From Adiantum capillus-veneris (taxonomy: Eukaryota; Streptophyta; Polypodiopsida; Polypodiales; Pteridaceae): a stretch of 60,000 bases of DNA. The notes under the pieces are model-generated. The model made no database searches and was not told the origin of the DNA. It saw only the letters and a list, made by a program, of their open reading frames with translations. The stretch spans positions 10,117,648-10,177,647 of the forward strand of contig CM043968.1 in the NCBI GenBank assembly GCA_014529385.2. The letters run 5' to 3'. Of this stretch, positions 44,391-55,482 are shown in pieces. The position numbers and the translations under genes were made by a program. Positions within the stretch are counted from its first letter, which is position 1. Each line of letters begins with the position of its first letter.

Positions 44391-44524
44391 ACCTTGGGAC
44401 CATAATACAACACTGACCATTGTTTTGGCCTACCTCATAACTTTTATAAGTGTTTTTTTAAAGGTGGTTCACACATGTAAACTAGGCCAAAACAATGGTC
44501 AGTGTTGTATTATGGTCCCAAGGT
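44391..44524. repeat. Perfect 42-bp foldback (inverted repeat, 50-bp loop)
   Basis: Left arm 44391-44432 begins ACCTTGGGACCATAATAC; the right arm 44483-44524 is its exact reverse complement. The left arm is preceded by a CT tract and the right arm followed by GT and GA tracts, so the pairing could extend well beyond the arms. Confidence 0.95.
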
Positions 44525-44874
<350 letters not shown>

Positions 44875-44899
44875 GGCATCCTATTAGATGGATGAATAC

Positions 44900-45226
44900 G
44901 GAGAAAGAAAAAACAAAGACCCAACCATTTGAGAAAGTTGTAGAAGGCCAATACTTGCTCTCAATGGCTTCTTCAAACTTTTTGGGAAGGTTCTCCCAAA
45001 AGGTGATAGTCCCTAGAGGAATCAATTTTGTAATAAATTTATTCAAGATCAATATGCCCAAGCCTCCTTTTCGATAGCTTTTCCAACAAATATGCAATGT
45101 TTGGTGCTTGAAAAATGGTGACTCTACTATGTTTGAAAGAAGCAATCTACAAGACTTCTTTGTTGAACTATTTAATGGATTGTGTGTACTAGCTGTTATC
45201 CAAATAGAATGACAATTATATGGCAA
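44900..45226 (-). pseudogene. LINE (non-LTR) reverse transcriptase C-terminal fragment
   Basis: Minus-strand reading holds MPYNCHSIWI (P-x-Y end of the RT palm region), then a K-S-C-R stretch, HICWKSYRKGGLGI and FWENLPKKFEEAIESKYWPS. The W...K-G-G-L-G-I and later E-S-K-Y blocks are landmarks between RT and zf-RVT in plant L1-type elements. The upstream RT is not recognisable. Downstream the reading runs into the microsatellite. It is a short degraded relic. Confidence 0.45.
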
Positions 45227-45670
45227 AGGATTTTGGGACCCTCAAGTAAGTCAACTGGAGGGACAACAAACTATTACACCATGTAGAGTTTTTAATGATA
45301 AGTTTTGTGAGACTATTGATATTAGCCACTAGAGATCCTGAGGACACCAAAAAATAAGGATGTTATACCAGGGCAAAGGCACATGTAGAGGAAAGAAGGC
45401 GTCTAGAAGACAAGAATAGAAAATTGGAGAAAAGAAGAAAGGGAAGTCCCCTAAAACATCAAAGATATCTAGAGGAGAAAAAATCCCTCAACATAGAGAA
45501 CCTTTAGCAACTACATAAAATCACAAGAGGGATTTTTTTATTCTAGACTTTGAAGATGGACAGAGATAGTTGGCTACAGATATGCCTAGCATAGGTATCA
45601 TGAAGTATAAGAAGGCCTTGATTTCTGACAACATTCTATATGAGAGAATGAAGGGGGGGCAAAGAGGGTT

Positions 45671-45701
<31 letters not shown>

Positions 45702-47591
45702 GTGGGGTTCCCCACTAGGGTGGGATAATTCCAAAGGACCAACTTGCCCTATCCACTGAGTATATTTGAACTCAAGACCTTTGTTTTAAGATTGAAATGG
45801 ACTAAGAAATCTACTTATCTTATACACACACACACACACATACACACATGCACGCACACACATACACACACATACACACACAGAGGCTTGTTGTCTTTCT
45901 TACATTGGCATACACTTATAATTTGGACTGTTTGGATTTTATATACACATAGTTTCCATACCTCGTCCACTAGGTATCCAGATAAAAAATATTGGTGATT
46001 CCCACTGCTTGGTATGGATATAATTAGTGAGCGGCTTGCATGGACATTGCTCCAAGTATCTAGGCATACAAATAACCTTGACAAGGATAGTATTTATTAT
46101 AAATACTATGAACCTTGGTGTTAGAAAAAAAACTATGGGTTTTGTCACTACAGGGTGATGTAGTACCTACAACCTAGTTAACTTCGCATACATAGAGGAT
46201 GGCGATGATACAAATTATTTTAAGTTGTGTTCACTGTGGTGAAATACTATTTCTTGTCTACCTACAATCACATTCATGTGGCACTAAAATTTTAGACTAT
46301 ATTTTGGTCCTTTCACATTCACTCACCCTTGTCCTTGGGGTCACATTTTGTATGGGCTTCTTACCACTTAAGGGAGTAAAATCCCATCGCTCTACAAAAT
46401 CGGTGGTTCTTTTGGAAGGCCGCTCAACAATCTGCTCTGATGCACTATGAGAGAGTCGAGAACATCGTTCTCCTTTCTCGGCTTGCCAAAACGGCTATGG
46501 GCATGAGTCTCTAGTCAACAATTGGGGTTGTAGTTGAGCTTGCAACGTACGCTAGCACTTCATCAATAAATGCATCCTGAAGTGGAGTCCAGGTGGATGA
46601 CCTTAGCTAGCAATCAACCCTAGCTATAAAACAATGAGTGTTCTAGTCGGCTACTCACTTAGTTTTGCTGCGTGTAGAACTTTACCTAGCTATATACACT
46701 TGATTGATACAATCTGTTAAAGATATGTATCTTAAATTACTTATTCTCCACGATGCCTAAGAAGATGGCTCCCACCATGGGGAACGAGCTTGAGGTTTCT
46801 AAGGTGGGCATACTGGTTCATTACAAAAGTTTCTATTTGTATTCCAAGTTGTAATGCTAAGCACGGGCTTTGGGTCTACTGAATGCTGGTCTGCAATACT
46901 AGTTGGGTTCTTATTTAAAGGTCTGCATCATCTTGTTTCTACTTTTTATACTGACTATTTGGGTAAGGTAGGATAGTATTTTGGACTTGTGGAATGTGTG
47001 ATCACATGCACCTATGTTGACATAGGATGTTCTTACTATGACCTTTGATCAGAATCAGAGAAATGTTAACCAATGGGTGACTTGGCTGGGTATAGATATA
47101 GGATCATTTCCTTACTGACTTAAATGGCTACTTGCTTAGGTCTGCTTGCCTTTGCAAACATGCATGGGTAATGCTTATTGTCGCCTATATTGTGACCAAG
47201 CTGGGTTCTAAATGTCTTTTGATAATGTCTCAGTCCATTGTGTTGAGCTACTTTCTGGCTCTTTTCTGTCACTTATGTTGTTGGTTTAGGAAACGCATGA
47301 CATATTAATACTGTTTCTTTCTTTCTCTTGGGTTGATAAGGAATAAGCTGGTTGAGACATGTATGAAATTTGTTGGAAGCAAGGTTTGATAAGTTTTTCG
47401 CTCGTCTTATGCTTCCTAGTGGCTTACACTTGGTCATATTTGTATGGCCTTGTGAGTAAAGATGGGATTTTTACTATGATTTGAGTGCCTTGCACTTGGT
47501 TGATAGTTTGGTATTGCTTTCTAGGTGAAACTAGGAGACTATGTGCTCCACAATGGTCAGAATATGAGGTTTTTCTTGAAGATACATGGTA
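45227..47591. other. Intergenic, no gene supported
   Basis: Contains a (GA)n run near 45670-45698, an (AC)n run with interruptions at about 45825-45885, and otherwise unique-looking AT-rich sequence. Short ORFs (for example 46199-46450 plus, rich in hydrophobic residues) have no recognisable domain. Confidence 0.45.
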
Positions 47592-47596
47592 AATGA
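47592..47596. repeat. Target duplication of the solo LTR, left copy
   Basis: AATGA; exact right copy at 49233-49237. Confidence 0.9.
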
Positions 47597-49232
47597 TGTC
47601 ATAAAATCTAATATCTAACCAACCCAAATGATTTTCTCATATTAAATTGATCACTTAATGTGGGAGAATAAACGGGAACAAGTGTTAAGATATAGATATG
47701 TGCTTATAGATCTATCTCAACACGGGACCAATGGTAAAGGGCCCCAAAAGGGAGATGGTCTATCAAAGAGCAAGGCTAACCAATGGAGCATAAGACCTTA
47801 GGGTTAGCTTCATTGAAGACCTCCAATAAATGTGTGAAAAAGTCCTTTGACCTTAGGTAAGCTAGGGCTGAGCTTGAGGTGGGAACCCGGCCCAAGATCG
47901 AGGTGCTTGTCCTGCTTGAGGTGCTTGTCGTGCTTGAGGTGTTTGTCATGCTTGAGGTGCTTGATTAAGATGCTTGAGGTGCTTGACTGGCTCCATGCTT
48001 GAGGTGCTTGACTTGCTGCATGATTAAGGTACTTGAGGTGCCTTGAGAAGCTTGCCTGAGATGCTTGTGGGAACACCCCCTAGTTCAAGTGCTTTGTCAT
48101 GCTTGGTGAGTAAGGTGCTTGATCACCTAAAGTCAATAGCATTCCTACAAGAGGGGGGGCAACCCCTTTTCCTAGGGGCTAGAGAGAGAACACCCACTCA
48201 CACACACAAGGGAAGTCCCAACTTGAAGAGGCAGCAAGGACACATGTCAGGTCCCTACCCATGTTACCTTCATGTGTTGCTTGAAGCCTATTGGCTAGGC
48301 TTCAAAGGGGTCCAATGATAAATTACTTGAATTATCTAATTTATTTTGCATTTATCAAGTCCTCTCTCTCAAAGGGGAAAGGGGGAGACTTGTCCCAAGG
48401 CTACCCATGTTGCTTGTAATGGCTCGTGCTTGTGATTGGCTAGGCCTGGAGGGGTCCAATGAGCTTCAAGCATGAGCTACAAGGGGGGGTTGACCCAAGC
48501 TAGCTAGGGGCTTGCTTGAGGGGTATACTCACCCACACACACTCACAATCACTCTCATTGTGTGCTATGCAAAGTGCAAGAGCTCCCTCTCCTTCTCCAA
48601 GCAAGTAGAGGTTGAGAGCCTACACCAACACTCTTGGCTATGGAGTGCAAATCCAACCAAGAGCCATGCTTCAATGCTTGAGCTTGTCATCTCCTTCTTC
48701 TTCATTACTATGCTATTATGTATGCTAGCAACAAGAGTATGATAAGTGAGGAACTAGTTCTTTCTCCTATGAAATGTTTCTTCTTCCTCTTCCCTACCCT
48801 CATTCCCTGCTAGCTCTCTCCACCTTCGAAGGTGTTTGAGGTCTTGGGACTGAGACTTGGGACAATTAAAGCTTTCTTCAAGTTCATGTTATGCTATGAT
48901 TGTGATGCATGAAGCTTTCCATCTTCATTGCATCACCTAGGTCACAAGGAACACAAAGAATGTATTGTAACAAGTCTCTCTTAATGGGAGAAATCATAAT
49001 ACAAATGCCTATTGGAGGGGGGACCGGCTCCACATAAATCCAGTCCTCAACTGTTGTCATGTTCTCTAAATTCTCTCTCTTGCAAAAGTATTGTTCATGC
49101 CAAGTTAACTAATTGCTATGATTATGTTGCTATCTTCAATTATGTCTACCCGCTATGCTCACAAAGTTATTTCTCGAAAGTATTCTCATTAATTTCCACT
49201 ATTCTCAAGTTGAATAGGCTAATTCCATTACA
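47597..49232 (+). repeat. Solo LTR of the chromovirus
   Basis: 1636 bp with the same ends as LTR1, no internal region, exact AATGA on both sides. It is more diverged from LTR1/LTR2 than these are from each other. Inferred: product of LTR-LTR recombination. Confidence 0.95.
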
Positions 49233-49237
49233 AATGA

Positions 49238-49533
49238 TGTTCTGAGTAAAATGATTGTGAGTGATTGAGGTACACATTTTGTGAATGAGGTCATAGAACA
49301 TCTTTTAGATGATCTTATAAGACCATATTAGGTATTTTGGTAAAAATCTCACATTATGGGAATCTCCAAATCGACTAAATTCATGTAATTTGGGAATTTC
49401 TCACTTAAAGTGGGAAAATTGAGGTAAAGGTGTTGATGTCTCGTTAGTAAATAAAGTGAGAATCTCATAGGATTGTGGTGTTGATAAACACCAAAAGTCA
49501 AGAGGATGCACAACACATGGATTTGAATAAAAA
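49238..49533. other. Flanking sequence, no gene seen
   Basis: AT-rich sequence between the solo LTR and the 3' end of the DUF7869-like gene; possibly its 3' untranslated part on the minus strand. Confidence 0.4.
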
Positions 49534-50735
49534 CTACAAATTACATAAAACAAAGGAAGATACAAAAAAGATTTTGTTTACAAAATTGACTAGTATAGTC
49601 ACAATAGAAGCTCCACATAATTCTACTCCACATTTGATACCATATCTAAAATTTGATCCAAGTGTGGTTGATGTGCACATGTGACCTTCTTTGGCTTTTA
49701 GAGCATGCCTTTCTGGAATCTTAATTCTAGAAAATGGTCCTTCTTTGTTGGGTCTCCAGGACCAAACAATTGCATCTACAGTTTCCCACACTTGTGGGTC
49801 CTTATAAATGACAGCCCAATAACCCTTCCAACAATTACTATAAGCTTCAATATCTGTCATCCCACTTTTTCTTGCGCAAGGTGCCCAATATTGAATGAAG
49901 AGTTTTTTGTAGTTTGGTGATGTAGTCTCATTATAAATGTCAGATAAAGCCATTGCAAGCCACACTGGATAGATTTCTATGTCACTTGGAACCAGCATAA
50001 CAAAGTCACCTTGGTGTACATCAGACATAGGGTCAAACTCTTCCCTTAGCCTATCTCGTTGAGGCCCACAAAAATGTTCATTCAACTCTTCAAGGCCTAG
50101 GAATCTTTCTGCTTCGTTGTAGTGCTTTGTAGGGGAGAATATTCTTGAGCTTTTGGCCAAAACATTTCGTACAAGACTCCCTCTGATATGATTGCTTTTC
50201 CAATCTCTTCAATTACCTTTCTCCAATAATCTATCATAGGTCTATAATATCGTGGAACACTCAAACCATTCCCCAAATTTTGCCAAAATTTTATATAATT
50301 CTTTAGTCCCAAAATTTCTTCTTCGTGGGCCTTGACATACTCCGCCGATGGTACAAGAGGTGGATCTCCATGTGGTAACATTGGCTTGCCTTCTGTGTCT
50401 GTTTTCCAAAGGCGAATACTTCCACTCCAACTTGATACACCTACATGTGCCTTATATTGCATCATTGGTGTCTCATCTTGCATAAAGAACCTGAACTGAA
50501 GTGGTTTGGAATGTCCAACAAGTATTTCTTGTCCATCACAAAGATGGCCATCACAATATTGCTTGAAATCGGGGATCTTTGTGAGCAAAAATGGAGTTGG
50601 AGATGAAGATGAGCTGTTTCGTAATGTATCCATCAAATGTGGTAAAGTAAATTTTTGTGTAACTCTCAACTTCTCATAAAAACTACTGAACATGGCATCT
50701 ATGTCCTCATGTGTATGCCCAACCATTAAAAATCT
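49534..50735 (-). pseudogene. DUF7869-like protein, 3' part, cut by E3 LTR
   Basis: Minus-strand reading begins at the LTR junction with RFLMVGHTHEDIDAMFSSF, the hallmark V-G-H-T-H-x-D-I-D-x-x-F block of DUF7869-type proteins that occur in many plants and animals and are often multicopy. It continues with HLMDTLRN, IPDFKQY, FRFFMQD and, in a second frame from about 50130, a region with MLVPSDIEIYPVWLAMALSD, FIQYWAP and CWKGYW. One frameshift lies near 50100-50160. The N-terminal part should lie beyond the E3 element, outside the window. The molecular role of the family is unknown to me; a transposon or domesticated-transposon origin is likely. Confidence 0.6.
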
Positions 50736-51787
50736 TGTTGGCGGATACGCCGCGATGGACGTCAGCATAGTGAGAACTCACCTAACAAATATGTCAACTA
50801 AGGACGGAGCTTGATCCGCAGGCGCATGGAAGCAAGCAAAGGGTCTCAACCTCTACTCGACTGACTAATAATGACTACTTCCTATGGAGATATCAACTCT
50901 AAATGCCATATGTTCTATGAAAGTGAGAGTCTCTTACGATGCTACCGCAAGCCAAAAGCACATCAAACGATCTCGAAACTTCACAAAACTCAAGGGAAGT
51001 CCTACACACACTAGTAGGCTACTATCCCCAAGGTCTTTGACCACAAATCCTAACCCAATACCCTCCGTGCGAAATCGCGTAGTATGTCTGATCGAATTTT
51101 GCAGGTCACTGTTTCTGAAATTTGAAGTGCCTAATGTGTAGATCTACTTGTTGTGAATGCGTGCATATGCTGAAATGCAAAAGCGGACAACGTTTGTGAA
51201 CGAAACTCCAAAAGTAGCTCGCGGGTGAATCTGCCAAAACGCAGAAGAACGCGTGCGATGCAAGCATCAACACGTAGCTCTCCTCGTGGGCAACACACTG
51301 CTGCTCTCCGTTCACGATTCCGACCATCGTAGCTCCTGTAGCACACACACAAACTCTCTCACTCTCTTGTACACAGAATACAACACAGAAGATAAGATTA
51401 TTAGAAGTCCCCTTTTACAAGCTTTAGGTTTTAGATTATATACTAAGCCTTAGAAAACCTAATGTCCGGCCAAAATGACTTGAAATGTCCCTAGGCTTCT
51501 ACATAAATTAAATACAATAGATCAGGCTGGCTTTGCTCATCATGCAAGCATCTGTGACCAAAATACAATTGCCGACTTAAAATATGAAGTTCTCGTAAAC
51601 ATTACAAAAGTGACCGTAATGGCTCAAAATATATCAACGGGATATGTGATGGCGTCCATGAGCTTCTTTATTCACATTGTAGCATTCATCTTCATCTTCA
51701 TCACTTCATCAGCATCTTCATATGGAATCTTTAGAGAATCTTTGAGGAATCTTCATGGAAATGTTGTTGAAAGTGTGGCCGTCAACA
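50736..51787 (-). repeat. 3' LTR of E3
   Basis: 1052 bp; minus-strand ends TGTTGACGG and CCGCCAACA. Similar throughout to the LTR at 6824-7954, without the 61-bp duplication. Contains TATATAA (minus; 51436-51442) and the U5 half-palindrome as CGCGTAGTATGTC (51076-51088). No primer site follows its 3' end, and a polypurine tract precedes it, so it is the 3' LTR. Confidence 0.9.
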
Positions 51788-51800
51788 CTCTCCCCCTCTG
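51788..51800 (-). other. Polypurine tract of E3
   Basis: Minus-strand CAGAGGGGGAGAG directly before TGTTGACGG. It would prime plus-strand cDNA synthesis and fixes the element's orientation. Confidence 0.85.
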
Positions 51801-53013
51801 AATTCTTGTCATCCCCGACAAGACCCTATGTCTTTGCTGGCCTTGATGTGTTGTTTGTGTCTTTGTGCTGGTTGAAGTTTTGTGGTGGCAGCCTCTTCTT
51901 TAGTTAGTTGCTTTGGACGATGTTAGAGCTACCTTGAACTTGTACCTATAGTGTATCTGAAGCCTGGAACACTCCCCCTCCAATTGGTTGTTGTATCTTC
52001 AAATGGTTGATTGGGGTTGTAGTCATTTGTTGTTGCAGCCGATCGTTGTCTTTGCAGCTCTCTTTGGTTTAAACGTCTTGTGGTTGTTATCTGGCATTTG
52101 TACCTATAAGCTGACTTGAACCCTTGTTGAGCTTGCTTGGCCTTTCCCCTTGACTTGTCAGTAGATTTTCAATTAGTTGTGTGGGGATGTGGTGGTTCTG
52201 TGTTTTGGTTTTTATAAAAAATAAAATAGTAAAAATAAAATGTGGCATATATTACAAAGTGAAGGTCTTGGGTAACTGGACAGGACTAAAGGGAAAAACC
52301 TAGTGGGAAAAAAATTCCTTTAGTCACAATTAAATGCGAGGCTATATGTACTTATATTGCAATGTAACAGAGTTTTACTGATGTTAAGTACTTATGGCCA
52401 TATGGCTACTATTATTTACTTGATATATATACAGTGGATAATTGTTAGTGGCTTGAAGTTAGAGTCGTTGTTGTTGAGACAATGCTCATAAAACCTGTTG
52501 CCACTTGGTCATCGTCATTCTTTGTATAAGTGCATGGGTGGAACACAAAAGAGTGTCTAATGCATATGTCCAATGATGGGACATCTATATGCTTGCACAT
52601 AGTTATGCATGTTAAAGAAGATACGGTACGAGAGAAGAGTATTGAAGGGTTCTTCATGGAGCGAGTGTAGCTAGCAAAGCATATAGCATGAGTGCTTGAA
52701 AAGCTTCCACTACTGACAAGAATGGTTTTCGTTGTCGATGTTTCTCCACTCTTCCTCACTGTGTCAAGTGCGTGAGTGTTGTTTGGACTACTCCGCCTTC
52801 TCCACCTTATATATGATATAGACTTTGACTCTTATGCTCACCTCTGCCAACATGAGCGACATGGCTTTACGTATGCTCAGCTTTCCAGCTTGAGCTTATG
52901 CCTATTAGCTAGACTCATAGACCATAGAAAATATTAAACTTGAAGCTTAGGTCTAATGCTTTGCTCATTTAGTGGCTCGGCTGCCCGACTCTAGACTCTT
53001 ATGCCATGTAATT
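51801..53013 (-). other. 3' non-coding tail of E3
   Basis: No credible ORF. Many TTG-rich (minus: CAA-rich) words. 52445-52759 is open on the minus strand but has no recognisable domain. Confidence 0.5.
51970..51983 (-). other. Second polypurine-tract-like site of E3
   Basis: Minus-strand TTGGAGGGGGAGTG, about 180 bases upstream of the first, similar in core GGAGGGGGAG. Confidence 0.4.
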
Positions 53014-53421
53014 TCAATGACGACTTGGACTTACCTGATAACGACCCGAAATCCAATTCCATATGCTTTTGATGTTTAGGCCTTTCTCTTTTGTTTGGTT
53101 TTGAAATGCCATGTTGTCCAATACACTGGCATATACCTGCTCTTTATTCTTTTTTGGCATAGGAATGTTGTTTGATGAGACATGTTCTGATGTTGAAGCA
53201 ATGGTTGATGAAGTCTTCTTCTTCCAGATAGGGTTCTTTTTGCATTGACCATTGCTTTCGTATTGTTGATAAGAGGCTATAGAAAAGTCGTGGGGCTTTC
53301 TTGTTGTTGAGCCTGAACCGTGGATTTTTGAACCCACATTATTCTTGGTCCTGGTGTGACCTGCTTTGCCACTTGCCTTGTTGCTTCTTTGACTTGATGG
53401 TCCCTTGGATTTGGTTTCCAA
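53014..53421 (-). pseudogene. E3 extra region, C-terminal piece
   Basis: A 135-codon frame that overlaps the Trp-repeat ORF by about 145 bases and takes over its reading after a frameshift. Lys/Ser/Thr/Gln-rich, low complexity, with one further I-W-K-K-K motif (NPIWKKKTSS). It ends the coding part of E3. Confidence 0.4.
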
Positions 53422-54029
53422 ATATGGATATTACTTTCGTAAAAGCTTTGCTCTTGTATTAATTGACGAGGGATCCATCTATAGGTTGTAGTACTCTTGG
53501 GTGTATCGGTTGGTTGCCGTTGGGTACCTGTTGTTATCTCCTGTTCCTGTGTGATTTCATGTGAAGAAACTACTTTAGGTAACCAAATTTGAATGTTACC
53601 CTCATAGAATCCTTGTGTTGCAAGTAGCTCAATTGGAATGAATCTTTGGACTTTCTCGGAGGTGATCTTCACTTGACTTTGTTGGGTAGTTTGGTAGAGT
53701 TCTGATTTCCTTACCCAGACCTGTTGTATGATTTGTCCTGTGGAAGACCTTCTCTGCTTTTTGTAGCTATCCTTTCTCTTGATTGAGTTTGATGATTGAC
53801 ATTGATGGCTTTGTTGACTCTTGATTGAGTGGTTGTTATGAGATTGATATCTCCAGGCTGTTATTTTGGGCTTGTTGACCCAAACATTTGAACCTCCTTT
53901 GTTGTAGCCTTGTGCAATAATTGACTCGCTTGATGTGATCCATCTTGTTACCTTTGCTTTTTGGGTTTTTTCATGTGATTGTATCCAAATAGGATCATTA
54001 ACTTTAATATGTGCCTTGGATACCAGCAC
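53277..54029 (-). pseudogene. E3 extra region: Trp-rich repeat domain (novel)
   Basis: A 250-codon frame. A repeat of about 24-27 residues occurs three times: 29-55 (RWITSSESIIAQGYNKGG.. VWVNKPK), 129-152 (RFIPIELLATQGFYEGN.. IWLPK) and 184-207 (RWIPRQLIQEQSFYESN.. IWKPN). Consensus: R-(W/F)-I-P-x-x-L-(I/L)-x-x-Q-x-(F/Y)-Y-E-x-N-I-x-I-W-x-P-K. Shorter words of the form W-(I/V)-x-K-S stand before each (residues 15, 105 and 229). Linkers are Gln/Ser/Lys-rich. I do not recognise the family. The frame overlaps the preceding ORF by 26 bases, consistent with one ancestral ORF and a frameshift. Confidence 0.5.
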
Positions 54030-55005
54030 TTGGTTGACCTATTTTGACTTCCTTTGGAGACTTTCGGGTGAAGGAAACTTTGGTTGATAGACTTTTTTCT
54101 TTGGCTTCCATTGTTTTGTTGATGGTTGGGCTTTTGATGTAGAGGCTTTGTTGGAGTTTTGAAGAAGGGTTTTCAAAGGTAAAGTCGTCTTGCAAGGTTG
54201 GTCTTCTGTGTTGTTTCGTCGATAACTTTTGACTCACTGCAGTCTTTACTTCCAAAGTGATGTTTGGACTTGTTGTGATTACTGCAAGTGAGCTTTCAGG
54301 TTCTTCTTCAAAGACTTTTTCCCAATTCTTGGACAAAATCAAGTGTGTTCCCATTTGTCGAGAATCTACCACCAAGAACTTTTCATTGATGTACTTTGAC
54401 GGTAGTTGGAGAGTAGCTTCTACAATCCCCATACTTACAACATCTAGTCCAAGTGAGAGATTTACCTTTATTTGAATTTCATAAAGCTTTGGCTTACCCA
54501 GAAGTAACCACATGCCATATTCCATGACATTAGTTGTGGCATTGCTATCAATTTCTGCCATAAAATTGAGCTCGACTCCATCTTTTGCACTTAGCAAAAA
54601 GTTTATCTTCTTTGGTAATAGATTTCCCGTGTCCTCTTGAGTGACTGGGACGATCTTTGGCCTTAACTCCTTGTTGTCTACTTCTTCATTGTTCACACTT
54701 GTCAGTTCATCTGTGTGTTCTAGCTCCTTATTAACCACCATGTCCTCTGATATGTCTTTTGAAGAAACAAAATCAGCATTTGGTTCCTGTAGAGTCATAG
54801 GCTCTTCTTCCTGTACTTCCGCTGTTGAGCTGTCACCAATAGTGTTTGAACTTCCTATCCCTTGCTGCATCTCTTGTTTGATTGATCCCAAGTCTTCATG
54901 TTGCTCCTTTGTAGGAACTGGACCGAAAGCTTCTTCTTTGGATCTTAGCCCTTCTTCATGCAAGTTTGCCTTGTTGACTTGTGGCTCCTTCTTTGTACTA
55001 TGCAT
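54004..55005 (-). pseudogene. E3 extra region: acidic segment and second retropepsin-like segment
   Basis: 333 codons, in frame with the preceding ORF across a TGA. Residues 1-125 are Glu/Ser-rich and probably disordered. Residues about 130-240 read LPKKINFLLSAKDGVELNFM, AEIDSNATTNVMEYGMWLLL, then VNLSLGLDVVSMGIVEATLQL, EKFLVVDSRQMGTHLILSKN. The order (D-S-x-A-T followed by a hydrophobic pair of strands, then a strand ending in a hydrophobic-L-x-x-N/P) parallels the element's own protease (DSGAG ... GLLEAVVV ... IVDFG ... IILGRPF). Glycine of D-S-G is Asn. A second, inactive retropepsin-like domain is inferred, by eye only. Confidence 0.45.
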
Positions 55006-55482
55006 TCAAGTTGGACAGTTTGGAATCAAGTGTGTTATGGCACACTGATCGCAAAAAGCACCTATTTCTATAAGACTAGTATTCTGGCTAGGTACCTGGT
55101 TTTGTGCTATCTCCGTAGCTGATAACCCTGGTTTGAACTTTTCGTGTGTGGTGTTGTGTGCTTGTGCAGTGTTTTGTAGTGGTCCACTTTGTGTCGTGTC
55201 ATCCTGTGGTGGAGACTTGTGCTCATGCACATGCTTTGAATCATGACTCGCAACTTCTCCAATTGTTTGGTTTATCTCCTCTACTTTTGGTTCTAGCGGC
55301 AATATGTAAGAGACTTCATTGGCTGAGAATTTTTGAGAGAGAAAATTTGGGTAGTAGAATTTTTCCGTTGTCATGCAATGATTTGGTCGACGCTCAACCC
55401 ATAAGCGCTTTAGTGTAGGACTTCCGTCATATGGTGTGATCCAACTTTGTAGAAATAATCTGAGTAAATTGGATCCTTCCAT
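55006..55482 (-). pseudogene. E3 extra region: linker with zinc-knuckle-like end
   Basis: 158 codons. It ends in FCDQCAITHLIPNC, close in spacing and residues to the gag knuckle CNDCGIMHFIPYC of E2. The preceding part is His/Gln/Thr-rich. The N-terminus (WITPYDGSPTLKRLWVERRP) overlaps the previous ORF in another frame, so one indel separates them. A TGA directly after NCPT separates it from the next ORF in the same frame. Confidence 0.45.

Noticed and set aside
50736-51787. Reading this LTR as a plus-strand LTR because both ends start TGTTG
   Set aside because: The polypurine tract at its right side and the primer site next to the homologous LTR at 6824 both fix the minus orientation.
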